Assembly (NCBI RefSeq): GCF_020595125.1
Contig: NZ_JACNMS010000002.1
Coordinates: 868,001 to 932,000 of the forward strand
DNA length: 64,000 nucleotides
Origin: Jeotgalibacillus aurantiacus
Lineage (GTDB): Bacteria > Bacillota > Bacilli > Bacillales > Jeotgalibacillaceae
Direction: 5' to 3'
Below the pieces are notes generated by a model. It was not told the DNA's origin, made no database searches, and saw only the letters and a program-made list of their open reading frames with translations. Made by a program: the position numbers and the translations under genes. This document shows positions 31,938-41,164 of this stretch, one piece after another (the stretch's first letter is position 1; each line of letters begins with the position of its first letter).

Positions 31938-33617
31938 ATGAAAAAAATATGGTGGAAAGAAGCCGTGGGCTATCAGATTTACCCGCGCAGCTTTCAGGAT
32001 TCAAATGGCGACGGGATCGGTGACCTGCAGGGGATTATCTCACGTCTTGACTATGTAAAAGACTTAGGAATTGATGTGATCTGGATCTGCCCGATGTATC
32101 AATCCCCTAACGATGACAATGGATACGATATTTCTGATTACCAGGCAATCATGGATGATTTCGGGACGATGGATGACTTCGATCAGTTAATGAAAGAAGT
32201 TCATGCACGCGGAATGAAACTAATCATTGATTTCGTGCCAAACCACACAAGTGATGAGCATAAGTGGTTTGTTGAATCACGTGAATCGAAGGATTCCCCA
32301 AAACGCGACTGGTATATCTGGCGCGATGGTAAGAAAGATAAAAAAGGAAAGACAATCGGTGAGCCGAATAACTGGGAAAGTATTTTCGGCGGCTCTGCGT
32401 GGGAATATGATGAAAAAACGGACCAGTACTACCTCCATGTCTTCTCTACGAAGCAGCCGGATGTAAACTGGGAAAATCCTGATGCACGTCAGGCCATTTA
32501 TGACATGGTAAATTGGTGGCTCGATAAAGGAATTGATGGATTCCGTATTGACGCAGTAAGTCATATCAAAAAGCGCAAAGGCTTCCCTGATATGACAAAC
32601 CCAAAGAAAAAGAAATACGTTTCTTCTTTCGATATGCATATGAATCAAAAAGGCATTCAGCCTCTGTTAAAGGAATTTAAAGAAAAAACGTATGGCAATT
32701 ATGATGTGATGACGGTCGGCGAAGCCAATGGGGTTTCCATTGATGAAGCAGACCTATGGGTCGGTGAAGAAGAAGGTAAGATGGATATGATTTTCCAATT
32801 CGAACACCTTGGGCTGTGGGATGCTGAAACAAATCTTGACCTTGACATTGTAGAACTGAAAAACGTGTTGTCGAGCTGGCAAAAAGGGCTGGAGAAAGAT
32901 GGCTGGAACGCTTTGTTTATTGAGAATCATGATAAGCCGCGTGTTGTTTCAACATGGGGTAACGATGATGAGTTCTGGTATGAGAGTGCGACTTCCATGG
33001 CGGCTATGTACTTCCTGATGCAAGGTACTCCATTCATTTATCAGGGTCAGGAAATTGGCATGACGAACGTGCAGTTTGAGTCTATTGATGATTACGATGA
33101 TGTATCAGCGAAGAATATGTACCGTCTGCGCCGTGAAGAAGGTGTTCCACATGATGATATCATGCGTATTCTGTGGGCTTCATCACGTGACAACAGCCGG
33201 ACGCCGATGCAATGGTCAAATGAGGCAAATGCAGGCTTTACCACTTCCACCCCGTGGATGAAAGTGAATCCGAATTACACAGAGATTAACGTAGAAGATC
33301 AGTTGAAAGATGATCAGTCGGTCCTTTCTTTTTATAAGAGAATGATTGCCCTGAAAAAAGAACATGAGATTTTCACTTACGGCATTTATGATCTGCTGCT
33401 TCCTGATCATCACCAGATTTATGCGTACACAAGAACACTTGATAATGACAAGGTCGTTGTGATCACAAACCTTTCTGTTAAAGATGCTGTGATGGAAGAT
33501 CTGGATTTTAAAGTTGAGCATGGGAATCTGCTGCTTAGCAATCTTGAAGTCAAAAAGCATGACCCTGCTTCTACCCTTGTCTTAAAACCTTATGAAGCAC
33601 GCGTATATAAAATCTGA
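31938..33617 (+). CDS. Alpha-glucosidase, GH13 (MalL/oligo-1,6-glucosidase group)
   Basis: 559 residues, cytoplasmic, releasing glucose from short malto- or isomalto-oligosaccharides. GH13 landmarks: QIYPRSFQDSNGDGIGDLQGI at the start, nucleophile D205 in GFRIDAVSHI, acid/base E262 in TVGEANG, and D332 in ENHDKPR. In this subfamily the residue after the nucleophile influences specificity; Val is linked to alpha-1,6 and smaller or Thr residues to alpha-1,4. Here it is Ala, so an alpha-1,4 preference is inferred. I chose the ATG at 31938, preceded by GGAGG; an upstream frame is not supported. Confidence 0.9.
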   Translation: MKKIWWKEAVGYQIYPRSFQDSNGDGIGDLQGIISRLDYVKDLGIDVIWICPMYQSPNDDNGYDISDYQAIMDDFGTMDDFDQLMKEVHARGMKLIIDFVPNHTSDEHKWFVESRESKDSPKRDWYIWRDGKKDKKGKTIGEPNNWESIFGGSAWEYDEKTDQYYLHVFSTKQPDVNWENPDARQAIYDMVNWWLDKGIDGFRIDAVSHIKKRKGFPDMTNPKKKKYVSSFDMHMNQKGIQPLLKEFKEKTYGNYDVMTVGEANGVSIDEADLWVGEEEGKMDMIFQFEHLGLWDAETNLDLDIVELKNVLSSWQKGLEKDGWNALFIENHDKPRVVSTWGNDDEFWYESATSMAAMYFLMQGTPFIYQGQEIGMTNVQFESIDDYDDVSAKNMYRLRREEGVPHDDIMRILWASSRDNSRTPMQWSNEANAGFTTSTPWMKVNPNYTEINVEDQLKDDQSVLSFYKRMIALKKEHEIFTYGIYDLLLPDHHQIYAYTRTLDNDKVVVITNLSVKDAVMEDLDFKVEHGNLLLSNLEVKKHDPASTLVLKPYEARVYKI

Positions 33618-33623
33618 TTTAAT

Positions 33624-33653
33624 GAAAGACTGTCCTAATGGACGGTCTTTTTT
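33624..33653 (+). terminator. Terminator after the alpha-glucosidase gene
   Basis: Stem AAAGACTGTCC / GGACGGTCTTTTTT around TAAT. Confidence 0.85.
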
Positions 33654-33818
33654 ATGTATGAAAACATCATTATTTTCAGAATTCCATTGCCTTTGGTCAA
33701 CTTATTTTTCTTTTCACAATAAGCGTGGCTTCAGCTTACAACGTTGCTATAGACCCACTCAGGTCGCGTCTGCTACGATTTAATTACCATCATCTTAATT
33801 GATCCGGAGGCCACGATT

Positions 33819-34688
33819 ATGGATTTATACGATAATTTAAAAAAGGGTGAACGCGGGGCATGGATCAGTATCGGAGCCTACCTTGTCCTGTCTGCTATTA
33901 AACTTATTGTCGGGACTCTCACCGGTTCAGAGGCATTAAGAGCGGACGGGTTAAATAACTCCACAGATGTCATCGCGTCCATTGCTGTGCTGATCGGCCT
34001 CCGTATTTCACGCAGGCCACCAGATAAAAATCACCACTACGGACATTTACGGGCGGAGTCTATCGCTTCCTTTGCAGCAGCTTTTATTATGACCGCAGTA
34101 GCCGTTCAGGTCCTGGTACAGGCCGGGTCTCTTCTACTCCAGGGAGGGGCAACAGAACCTCCAAGCCTTCTGGCAGCCTGGACCGCCATCGGAAGTGCGA
34201 TCGTGATGTTTGGCGTCTACGCTTATAACCTGAGGCTTTCAAAAGCGATAAAAAGCTCCTCACTATTCGCAGCTGCACAGGACAACCGGTCAGATGCCCT
34301 TGTCAGTATCGGTGCTGCGATCGGAATTTTCGGTAGTGTTTTCGGTGTTTTATGGCTGGATCCATTAGCCGCCCTGATTGTCGGTTTGATTATATTAAAG
34401 ACGGCAATCGGTATTTTTAGGGATGCAATCCACACGTTAACTGATGGCTTTGATCAGGAGGAAGTTCAGGATATTACGCTGAATGTCTCGGATATTCCAG
34501 GTGTGAGGTCCATTGAGGAAATTAAAGGACGTACGCATGGGAACATGATGTTCATTGATCTGACGATTAAAGTGAATCCGGAACTGAATGTCATTGAAAG
34601 TCATGATATCACGGAGGAGATTGAGGCATCCTTGAAGGAAAGACATCCTCATACTGAAGTGCTCGTGCATATTGAGCCTGATATTTAA
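33819..34688 (+). CDS. Cation diffusion facilitator (MneS/YeaB-like)
   Basis: 289 residues. Proton-coupled efflux of divalent cations. Six helices with metal-site motifs ADGLNNSTDV (helix 2) and AQDNRSDALVS (helix 5), YGHLRAESIASF before helix 3, and a cytoplasmic C-terminal domain from about residue 205 (SHDITEEIEASL). The sequence follows B. subtilis YeaB (MneS), a manganese exporter, closely; Mn2+ is therefore the likely substrate. RBS CCGGAGG is present. I saw no manganese riboswitch or MntR box in the 165 bp upstream. Confidence 0.9.
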   Translation: MDLYDNLKKGERGAWISIGAYLVLSAIKLIVGTLTGSEALRADGLNNSTDVIASIAVLIGLRISRRPPDKNHHYGHLRAESIASFAAAFIMTAVAVQVLVQAGSLLLQGGATEPPSLLAAWTAIGSAIVMFGVYAYNLRLSKAIKSSSLFAAAQDNRSDALVSIGAAIGIFGSVFGVLWLDPLAALIVGLIILKTAIGIFRDAIHTLTDGFDQEEVQDITLNVSDIPGVRSIEEIKGRTHGNMMFIDLTIKVNPELNVIESHDITEEIEASLKERHPHTEVLVHIEPDI

Positions 34689-34690
34689 TC

Positions 34691-34738
34691 ATCAAAACCC
34701 TAATAGGAGATTTTCTTCCGGGGTTTTGATGTTTTTTA
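34691..34738 (+). terminator. Terminator after the CDF gene
   Basis: Stem ATCAAAACCC / GGGGTTTTGAT with a long loop, then GTTTTTT. Confidence 0.75.
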
Positions 34739-34868
34739 TTTTCAAAAGACTTTTTTATTATTTCCTGCTTTTTTATGAAAAAGGATAGATAAATCAAGAA
34801 AATAATAGTATATGAGAGTAATTGTTTTGTTAATGCGCTTACATCAATCTGATAAGAAATTCTCATTG

Positions 34869-34877
34869 TGCTATAAT
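34869..34877 (+). promoter_or_regulatory. Extended -10 promoter of the SulP gene
   Basis: TGC followed by a perfect TATAAT (34872-34877); no good -35. A half-match to a cre site (TGTAAGCGC on the minus strand, near 34836) lies upstream. Confidence 0.55.
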
Positions 34878-34955
34878 CTCTTCGTTATCAACGGACCCTG
34901 ACTTTTCTGAGAGTGGAAAGTCAAACAAAAAAATTGAATAAGGAGAGATGCAAAG

Positions 34956-36431
34956 TTGGATTTAGCACAATATAAACAGGAGTGGTTTGGGAATGTGAGG
35001 GGCGACATCATGTCAGGAACGCTCGTTGCCCTTGCACTGATTCCTGAAGCGATTGCATTTTCGATCATTGCTGGAGTAGATCCGATGGTCGGTCTTTATG
35101 CTGCCTTCTGTATCGCAGTGGTTATTGCATTTATCGGTGGACGCCCGGGAATGATTTCAGGTGCAACAGGTGCTATGGCACTTCTTATGACAACACTCGT
35201 TGCCGACCATGGCTTACAGTATTTATTTGCAGCCACGATTTTAACAGGTATTATTCAGCTGATTATGGGTGTATTAAAATTAGGAAAGCTGATGCGCTTT
35301 ATTCCGAATTCAGTCATGATCGGGTTTGTAAACGCACTGGCGATTTTAATTTTCATGGCTCAGTTGGAACAATTTGAAGGTGCCAGCTGGGTGATGTATG
35401 CACTTGTGGCTGTATCGCTTGCGATCATTTATTTAGTACCGCGCTTTTTTAAAGCCATTCCTTCCCCGCTTATTGCAATTATCGTTGTTACCGCATTTGT
35501 GATGATTACGGGAATTGGAACAAAAACGGTTGGAGATATGGGAACGATCACACAGGCACTCCCTACTTTCTTTTTCCCTGATGTACCATTTAATATGGAA
35601 ACGTTGATGATTATTCTTCCTTACTCTTTATCGCTGGCGGTTGTCGGATTACTTGAATCCCTTCTGACTGCTCAGATTGTAGACGATATGACTGACACAC
35701 CTAGTGATAAAAATAAAGAAGCGCGCGGTCAGGGAATTGCGAATATGATTACGGGCTGCTTCGGCGGTATGGCTGGCTGTGCGATGATCGGTCAGGCTGT
35801 AATTAATGTCAAGTCAGGTGGACGCGGAAGATTGTCTTCCTTTACTGCAGGGATTGTTTTACTGACACTGATTATCGTCCTGACAGATCTTGTTGTTCAA
35901 ATACCGATGGCCGTTCTCGTTGGGGTCATGATCATGGTATCGATTGGTACATTCGACTGGAATTCATTAACCCGTCTCCACAAAGTACCAAGATCTGACG
36001 CGGCTGTAATGATTGTCACGGTTGTTACGGTTGTGATTACACATGACCTTTCAATCGGCGTGCTGGCCGGCGTTCTTTTAAGTGCGATATTCTTCGCTTC
36101 CAAAATCTCTAAGGTTCATGTTCAAAAAGAACTCGATCAGGCAGCATCTACTGTTGTTTATAAGGTCGATGGTCAGTTATTTTTCGCTTCCGTCACAGAA
36201 TTTGTGATGGCGGTTGATTATCAGACTGACGGAATTGAAAAAGTCATCTTCGACTTTACGAACGCCCACCTTTGGGATGATTCCGCGATCAACGCCGTTG
36301 ATAAGGTCGCAATCAAACTGAAGCAGCAGGGCTTACAGGTTGAATTGACAGGATTGAATAAAGAAAGTACAGAGCTCGTCAACCAACTTTCCATTCATGA
36401 TAAAGCAAATGCAAAACTGACTGGTCATTAA
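34956..36431 (+). CDS. SulP family anion permease with STAS domain
   Basis: 491 residues. About ten to twelve helices with the SulP opening ([35 protein letters not shown]), then a C-terminal cytoplasmic STAS domain from about residue 395 ([17 protein letters not shown] ... [22 protein letters not shown]). Family members carry sulfate, bicarbonate or dicarboxylates; the anion is not readable here. The start is TTG at 34956 with AAGGAGAG upstream. Single-gene unit with its own promoter and terminator. Confidence 0.92.
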   Translation: MDLAQYKQEWFGNVRGDIMSGTLVALALIPEAIAFSIIAGVDPMVGLYAAFCIAVVIAFIGGRPGMISGATGAMALLMTTLVADHGLQYLFAATILTGIIQLIMGVLKLGKLMRFIPNSVMIGFVNALAILIFMAQLEQFEGASWVMYALVAVSLAIIYLVPRFFKAIPSPLIAIIVVTAFVMITGIGTKTVGDMGTITQALPTFFFPDVPFNMETLMIILPYSLSLAVVGLLESLLTAQIVDDMTDTPSDKNKEARGQGIANMITGCFGGMAGCAMIGQAVINVKSGGRGRLSSFTAGIVLLTLIIVLTDLVVQIPMAVLVGVMIMVSIGTFDWNSLTRLHKVPRSDAAVMIVTVVTVVITHDLSIGVLAGVLLSAIFFASKISKVHVQKELDQAASTVVYKVDGQLFFASVTEFVMAVDYQTDGIEKVIFDFTNAHLWDDSAINAVDKVAIKLKQQGLQVELTGLNKESTELVNQLSIHDKANAKLTGH

Positions 36432-36446
36432 TCAAATAGTAGACAA

Positions 36447-36479
36447 GGCTGTAAAACGAATTTGTTTTACAGCCTTTTT
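36447..36479 (+). terminator. Terminator after the SulP gene
   Basis: Perfect stem GGCTGTAAAAC / GTTTTACAGCC then TTTTT. Confidence 0.88.
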
Positions 36480-36507
36480 CTATTCAGGAGTCGAATTCGT
36501 TCAGCGT

Positions 36508-36536
36508 TTGTAAGCGCTTACTGAATCAAGTATAAT
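36508..36536 (+). promoter_or_regulatory. Promoter with overlapping CcpA cre site
   Basis: -35 TTGTAA (36508-36513), 17-bp spacer, -10 TATAAT (36531-36536, perfect). TGTAAGCGCTTACT at 36509-36522 matches the 14-bp cre consensus TGWAARCGYTWNCW at every position and covers the -35, so CcpA would repress the 45-residue protein gene downstream. Confidence 0.75.
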
Positions 36537-36605
36537 TTAATTACATTTATATAACCTGAGGTTTGAAATTCTTCTTATATCTTCATATGAACGGAGTCGA
36601 TAATC

Positions 36606-36743
36606 ATGAAAGCGAAGCGTTTTGATGAGTTGGTTCAACGTTTGGAAGAAGTCGCGGGAAGAGAAGAAAAAGCCGGGGGCATTCAAAATTACTTTATATT
36701 AGGGATCGGCATTGCAGCTATCTGGATTCATTCTTTATTATAA
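36606..36743 (+). CDS. 45-residue membrane-anchored protein
   Basis: A basic/acidic helix of about 25 residues (MKAKRFDELVQRLEEVAGRE ...) is followed by a single C-terminal transmembrane helix (YFILGIGIAAIWIHSLL), giving a tail-anchored topology. The RBS is modest (ACGGAG), but a very good promoter, a cre site and a terminator enclose it. Family not recognised. The cre site implies expression only when preferred sugars are absent. Confidence 0.65.
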   Translation: MKAKRFDELVQRLEEVAGREEKAGGIQNYFILGIGIAAIWIHSLL

Positions 36744-36754
36744 CTCGTATATTT

Positions 36755-36789
36755 AAAAAAGGTGCTCCCAAATCCCGGGAGCACCTTTT
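36755..36789. terminator. Bidirectional terminator between the 45-residue protein gene and azoR
   Basis: Stem AAAAGGTGCTCCC / GGGAGCACCTTTT. Confidence 0.85.
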
Positions 36790-36792
36790 CGA

Positions 36793-37431
36793 TTATCGTG
36801 CTGCTACTGCAGCAAGGTCTTTAGCTGTTTCAACGACACGCTTGAAACCTTCTTCTTTGATTTCTTCTGTGCGGTCAACGTACTGGTTATGACCTTCAAT
36901 GACTACGTCAGTCTGCTGCTGAATACCAAAGAATCCAAGCGCATTTTTAATAAAGTTCAGACTCATTTCAGCACCCTGCATCGCTGGAGCTGAGTAGTCT
37001 CCACCACGTGCATTAAGAAGGATCGCACGCTTGTCCCCCATCAGACCCTGAGGACCTTCAGCTGTATATTTGAACGTTTCTCCTGCACGGAACAGATAAT
37101 CCATATAAGTGTGAAGTACTGCCGGTACCGTGAAGTTCCACAGCGGGAATGCAAATACTACAACATCCGCCTGCTTGAAACGCTCAAGGTGTCCATTGGC
37201 AATCGTTAATACGTTTTCTTCTGCCTCTGTGAGCTGAGCGTTTTCAGCCTGCTTGAACTGGGCTGCAAGGAAATCCTGTCCAATGTACGGCAGTTCCTCG
37301 TTATATAAATCGACCTGATCGACTGTAATTTCCTCGTTATTTTTAATTTCTTCAAAGAAAAGATCATGCATTTTAGCTGACACTGACTGATCGGACGGAC
37401 GGTTGTTCGCTTTGACGAGTAATACTCTCAT
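36793..37431 (-). CDS. azoR: FMN-dependent NADH azoreductase
   Basis: 212 residues of the flavodoxin-like AzoR family (B. subtilis AzoR2/YvaB 211). Reduces azo dyes and quinones in two-electron steps, avoiding semiquinone radicals. VLLVKANNRPSDQSVSAKM binds the FMN phosphate, FAFPLWNFTVPAVLHTYMDYLFRAGETF and LNARGGDYS complete the flavin site. RBS AAAGGAG. A near-perfect MhqR-type operator lies about 70 bp upstream, so induction by quinone stress is expected. Confidence 0.93.
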   Translation of the reverse strand: MRVLLVKANNRPSDQSVSAKMHDLFFEEIKNNEEITVDQVDLYNEELPYIGQDFLAAQFKQAENAQLTEAEENVLTIANGHLERFKQADVVVFAFPLWNFTVPAVLHTYMDYLFRAGETFKYTAEGPQGLMGDKRAILLNARGGDYSAPAMQGAEMSLNFIKNALGFFGIQQQTDVVIEGHNQYVDRTEEIKEEGFKRVVETAKDLAAVAAR

Positions 37432-37498
37432 GATGAAAAACTCCTTTTATACTTTTTAGTCACTTTTATTACTATAACCGAGACACATAACTTTAAAC

Positions 37499-37514
37499 AT
37501 CTCGAATACGAGAT
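37499..37514. promoter_or_regulatory. MhqR-type operator upstream of azoR
   Basis: ATCTCGAATACGAGAT, an inverted repeat equal to the B. subtilis MhqR box (ATCTCGAATTCGAGAT) except for one central base. It lies upstream of a possible -10 TATAGT (37471-37476, minus strand). Confidence 0.75.
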
Positions 37515-37520
37515 AATTAT

Positions 37521-37562
37521 AAAAGGGTGAGCAGATCAATTCAATTGATCTGCTCACCCTTT
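37521..37562 (-). terminator. Terminator of spoVR
   Basis: Near-perfect long hairpin: AAAAGGGTGAGCAGATCAAT paired with ATTGATCTGCTCACCCTTTT. It abuts the azoR operator. Confidence 0.85.
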
Positions 37563-37589
37563 AACAAACTCTTTACGAATACCTCTAAA

Positions 37590-38954
37590 TTATTTATCCA
37601 CGTTTTTCTTATACACGGCACGGCCACTGCATGTATAACAGACAGGACTTGAATGGATGACTGTTTCGAGATGGACAGTCTTCCCCCATATCCGGTAAAT
37701 GTGGTGAAGCACTTTCTCCAAATAAGCGGTGTCGAGTTCTTCCCCTTCATATTGATGTCTAAGGTAAAGTTCACCATTTCTTAAATAGTCGCCATTTTCA
37801 ACTACGATGTAAGGAAACCCTCCATTCACTCTGGAATGAACAAGTTCATCACGTATGTTTTCCCATTTTTTATCAATAATTTTATAATCACGGCCAGACT
37901 GCTGGAAAACGTATAAGTCCTCCTCTTCAACAAACTCCTTTGTCATATAATTCCTGATGAAAGACTGGTCGGAATCAAGCTCTCTAACTTCAAAAATTTT
38001 TCTGCGACCTGCCCCGTCCCCCTCAATTTGATCCCATCTGTTTTCAATGTCTTCAAATAGTTTTATTCCGAGGTAGTATGGATTGATTTGGGTTTTAGAA
38101 GGCTGTACGACATTGGCATTTAATTTGGCATATTCTATAGCCTCTGATTCTGTCAGTGGAAGTTCTCTCATAATTTTCTGATGCCAGTAGGAAGCCCAGC
38201 CCTCATTCATGATTTTGGTTTCCATCTGCGGCCAGAAATAGAGCATCTCTTCTCTTATAATAGTCATGATATCCCGCTGCCACTCATCAAGCTCCCTGCT
38301 GTGCTTCTGCAAGAACAGCACCAGATCCTTCTCAGGTTCTTCAGGAAACATTTTTTTCTTTGGAACCACCGGCTCTTTCTTTTCTTCATCCCATAAATCA
38401 CTATAAGGCTGGTGTATTTTTTTAAACCCTTTTTGCTCATCATCTTTACATTTCTCAGGTTTGACTAATCCCGGATCAATATGCTCCTCAATCGCCATTA
38501 CTGCGTCGATAAAAGTTTCGACCTCTTGACGCCCATATTTATGTTCATAAAATTTAATCCTTTCAGCAGATGCCGCCATTCGTTCAACCATATCACGGTT
38601 TGTATTTTGAAAACGTGCATTATGCTTAAAGAAATCACAATGTGCAAGAACATGAGCAATAATCAATTTATTTTGGATCAATGTGTTGGTGTCCAGCAAA
38701 AAAGCGTAACATGGATCTGAATTAATTACGAGCTCATAGATTTTACTGAGACCCAAATCATACTGAAGCTTCATTTTATGATACTGTTTCCCAAAGCTCC
38801 AATGAGAAAATCGAACAGGCATACCATAAGCTCCGAATGTATAAATAACAGACGCCGGACAAATCTCATAGCGCATCGGAAAAAAATCAAGTCCGAAACC
38901 TTTTGCCACCTCTGTAATTTCATCAATTGCATAATACAATTTTTTCGTATCCAA
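37590..38954 (-). CDS. spoVR: SpoVR family protein
   Basis: 454 residues (B. subtilis SpoVR 468). Needed for normal spore cortex formation; the biochemical activity is unknown. Diagnostic N-terminal [40 protein letters not shown] and the central [14 protein letters not shown] are present. The C-terminus ends in a [12 protein letters not shown] segment. The start is TTG, five bases after GAGGTG. SpoVR often occurs with PrkA and YhbH homologues in one operon in other bacteria; here those two lie 15-20 kb away on the same strand. Confidence 0.94.
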   Translation of the reverse strand: MDTKKLYYAIDEITEVAKGFGLDFFPMRYEICPASVIYTFGAYGMPVRFSHWSFGKQYHKMKLQYDLGLSKIYELVINSDPCYAFLLDTNTLIQNKLIIAHVLAHCDFFKHNARFQNTNRDMVERMAASAERIKFYEHKYGRQEVETFIDAVMAIEEHIDPGLVKPEKCKDDEQKGFKKIHQPYSDLWDEEKKEPVVPKKKMFPEEPEKDLVLFLQKHSRELDEWQRDIMTIIREEMLYFWPQMETKIMNEGWASYWHQKIMRELPLTESEAIEYAKLNANVVQPSKTQINPYYLGIKLFEDIENRWDQIEGDGAGRRKIFEVRELDSDQSFIRNYMTKEFVEEEDLYVFQQSGRDYKIIDKKWENIRDELVHSRVNGGFPYIVVENGDYLRNGELYLRHQYEGEELDTAYLEKVLHHIYRIWGKTVHLETVIHSSPVCYTCSGRAVYKKNVDK

Positions 38955-39010
38955 AGCCTCACCTCTTTTTAATCAGCATATTCCGGTAGCCCGATAATAT
39001 GAGTAAAGAA

Positions 39011-39054
39011 GAGGACAGCCCCTGGTCTGATGAAGACCGGAGGCTGTCCTTTTA
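39011..39054 (-). terminator. Terminator of yhcYZ
   Basis: Stem AGGACAGCC / GGCTGTCCT with inner GGTCT/AGACC; the minus-strand T tract is interrupted (CTCTTCTTT), so efficiency is uncertain. Confidence 0.6.
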
Positions 39055-39058
39055 TGCG

Positions 39059-39706
39059 TTATTTTCCCGGTGAGGCGAGTCCGTGGCGGACAGCATATAA
39101 GGCTGCCTGTGTCCGGTCAGATACCTCAAGCTTGGAAAAAAGATTGGATATATGTGTTTTGACTGTTTTTTCTGTAATAAATAAAGCTGAAGCAATTTCT
39201 TTATTGCTTTTACCTTTTGCGAGTTCAAGTAATACATCTTTTTCTCTTTTTGTCAGCTGATGTAATTCATGCGGGGACGGTTCTTTCTGATTCACTCTGG
39301 ATAAAAGCTGGTTTGTTGCTTTAGGGTGTAGTGTATTTTCCCCTTTGATGAGTTTCCTGATCGATTCAACCAGCTCGTCCGGTTCAATATCCTTCAGCTG
39401 ATACCCGGCTGCACCTGCTTCTATAGCGGGAATGACGTGATCCTGGTCCGAAAAACTAGTCAGCATCATAATTTCTGTACCAGGCAGCGCACGTTTAATT
39501 TCTCTTGTCGCTTCAATGCCGTCCATTTCCGGCATAATCAGGTCCATCAGTACGATGTCCGGCTGGAGTTTCTTCACCATCTCTACCGCTTCCAGTCCAT
39601 TTTTCGCCTCACCGACTATTTCTATATCTTTTTGTGTCTTCAGAAAGAAAGCCAGTCCTCTTCTCACTACATGATGATCATCTGCAATCAGTAATTTAAT
39701 CGCCAT
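39059..39706 (-). CDS. yhcZ: NarL/LuxR-type response regulator YhcZ
   Basis: 215 residues. Receiver domain at about 3-120 with the acidic pair (ADDH), phosphoacceptor Asp in IVLMDLIMPEMDG and the conserved Lys in YQLKDIEPDEL; C-terminal LuxR HTH (LTKREKDVLLELAKGKSNKEIASALFITEKTVKTHISNLFSKL). It follows its kinase YhcY by 12 bp in one operon. The target genes are not known to me. Confidence 0.93.
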   Translation of the reverse strand: MAIKLLIADDHHVVRRGLAFFLKTQKDIEIVGEAKNGLEAVEMVKKLQPDIVLMDLIMPEMDGIEATREIKRALPGTEIMMLTSFSDQDHVIPAIEAGAAGYQLKDIEPDELVESIRKLIKGENTLHPKATNQLLSRVNQKEPSPHELHQLTKREKDVLLELAKGKSNKEIASALFITEKTVKTHISNLFSKLEVSDRTQAALYAVRHGLASPGK

Positions 39707-39718
39707 TTTTTCTCTCCT

Positions 39719-40828
39719 TTAATACGGCAGGATGATCTGAATCTGTGTACCTTCTCCCGGTGCACTCTGAATGTGGAATGTTCCGTTCAGTATCCTTGTC
39801 CGTTCTTTCATACTGGATATACCGATTGATGGAAGCCGTTCAAGGTGATCGGTATAAAAACCCTGACCAAAATCCCGGATAATGAGACTGATCCTGTCTT
39901 CAAATGCCTCAATCCAGATGAAAATTTCATCCGTTGCTGCATGACGTTTGCAATTAGTCATCGCTTCCTGCGTAATCCTGAAGATTGCTTCTTCAATTCT
40001 TGCCGGGAGGTTTAACACACCGCTCACTTTGATCTCTACGGTTAATCCGAGTATTTCACCAAACCCTTTTACCGCTTCACTGATTCCGCCTTCTACCCCT
40101 TTTGGCCGAAGCTGCCAGATTAAGGCGCGCATTTCAGTCAGCGCTTCCTGGGCAAGTGATTGAAGACCGTGAAATGTTTCTTTGACTTCCTGTTGATCCG
40201 TCATCTCCGCTCCTCCGCGTGCTGTTAATGTCATTGAAAAGAGAAGCTGATTCACCGAGTCATGCAGATCCCTTGCCAACCGGTTCCTTTCCTGCATGAG
40301 CGCTACTTCCTGCTCCTTTTTTGTTAACTGAATCCGTTTAATAGCTGAACCGATCTGAAAAGCCACTGATTCAAGCAAAGCAAGCTCTTCATGTCCGAAT
40401 TCTCTTCTCCCGGGTGTGGCTACATTCAACAGTCCGAATCTTTCATTACCTGACTGTAACGGCACCGTCGCATGATGTGTAATGCCATCCGTACTCTCAC
40501 GTTTGCGGTCTACTGCTTCAACAATTCTTTTACACTCAATTATATTAGATGCCTTCTTCAGGCTCCCTCTTTTAAACCTGTTTACACACCAGCAGCCACC
40601 TGCTTTCATAAAGTAGCAGTCCTTTTCAAGCAGTGCATCAGGCAGATGGTGATGGGCAATTAAAGAATGCCTGCCATCCTCTTCTATAAAAAACACCCAT
40701 CCGGCATGAAAATCAGTTCCATCAAGGAATTTTTTTAATGCTCCTTCAAGCATGGATTCAAGTTCTGTTTCTTCATTCAGTAATTCAGCAATTTCTTTTA
40801 AAATGACGACATGTGATGGATTGTTCAT
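39719..40828 (-). CDS. yhcY: Sensor histidine kinase YhcY
   Basis: 369 residues (B. subtilis YhcY 379). Cytosolic: no transmembrane segment. N-terminal GAF domain (about 20-165) with several cysteines (KDCYFMKAGGCWCVNRF), then HisKA_3 with phosphoacceptor His in ERNRLARDLHDSVNQLLFSM, and a HATPase with IIRDFGQGF. A GAF domain with CYF ... CWC spacing could bind a metal or redox cofactor; this is only an inference. RBS GGGGGAAAG. A perfect TATAAT lies about 20 bp upstream of the RBS. Confidence 0.92.
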   Translation of the reverse strand: MNNPSHVVILKEIAELLNEETELESMLEGALKKFLDGTDFHAGWVFFIEEDGRHSLIAHHHLPDALLEKDCYFMKAGGCWCVNRFKRGSLKKASNIIECKRIVEAVDRKRESTDGITHHATVPLQSGNERFGLLNVATPGRREFGHEELALLESVAFQIGSAIKRIQLTKKEQEVALMQERNRLARDLHDSVNQLLFSMTLTARGGAEMTDQQEVKETFHGLQSLAQEALTEMRALIWQLRPKGVEGGISEAVKGFGEILGLTVEIKVSGVLNLPARIEEAIFRITQEAMTNCKRHAATDEIFIWIEAFEDRISLIIRDFGQGFYTDHLERLPSIGISSMKERTRILNGTFHIQSAPGEGTQIQIILPY

Positions 40829-40929
40829 GACTTTCCCCCATTCTATTTCATTATAAAGAAATTTTCTGAAAAGCGTTATCCTTCGTTTTGATGAGGTTTT
40901 GTTCGGTCAAAAGGATGAATAAACAGTTA

Positions 40930-40968
40930 AGGCGGGACAATCTCTAAATAAGAGTTTGTCCCGCCCGC
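40930..40968. other. Perfect-arm hairpin without T run
   Basis: GGCGGGACA ... TGTCCCGCC with inner TCTC/GAG pairing. No T tract follows on either strand. It lies between yhcY and the dispersed element at 40987; it may be another stripped-down arm pair of that family. Confidence 0.5.
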
Positions 40969-40986
40969 ATAGTGATAAATTAAACC

Positions 40987-41098
40987 GTGCCGGGGCACTC
41001 CTTCGCTTTCCGCGGCCGCGCGGTGAGCCAGCTGTGCTTCGCACATCTGGCTCACCTGTCGCTTCACTGCCGCAGGAGTCTTCGGAATGTCCCGGCAC
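40987..41098. repeat. Dispersed hairpin-bounded element
   Basis: Arms GTGCCGGGGCACTCC / GGAATGTCCCGGCAC (13 Watson-Crick pairs, one wobble, one mismatch), middle helix GCGGC/GCCGC, apical hairpin GGTGAGCCAGCTGTGC / GCACATCTGGCTCACC. 112 bp. Confidence 0.88.
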
Positions 41099-41164
41099 TT
41101 TATATATTTCTAAAAAATAAAGAGTACATCATGAATATCACACCAAAACCTTCAAAAATTCAGA

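Noticed and set aside
34828-34845. cre site upstream of the SulP gene
   Set aside because: Only the TGTAAGCGC half fits; the other half has several mismatches.
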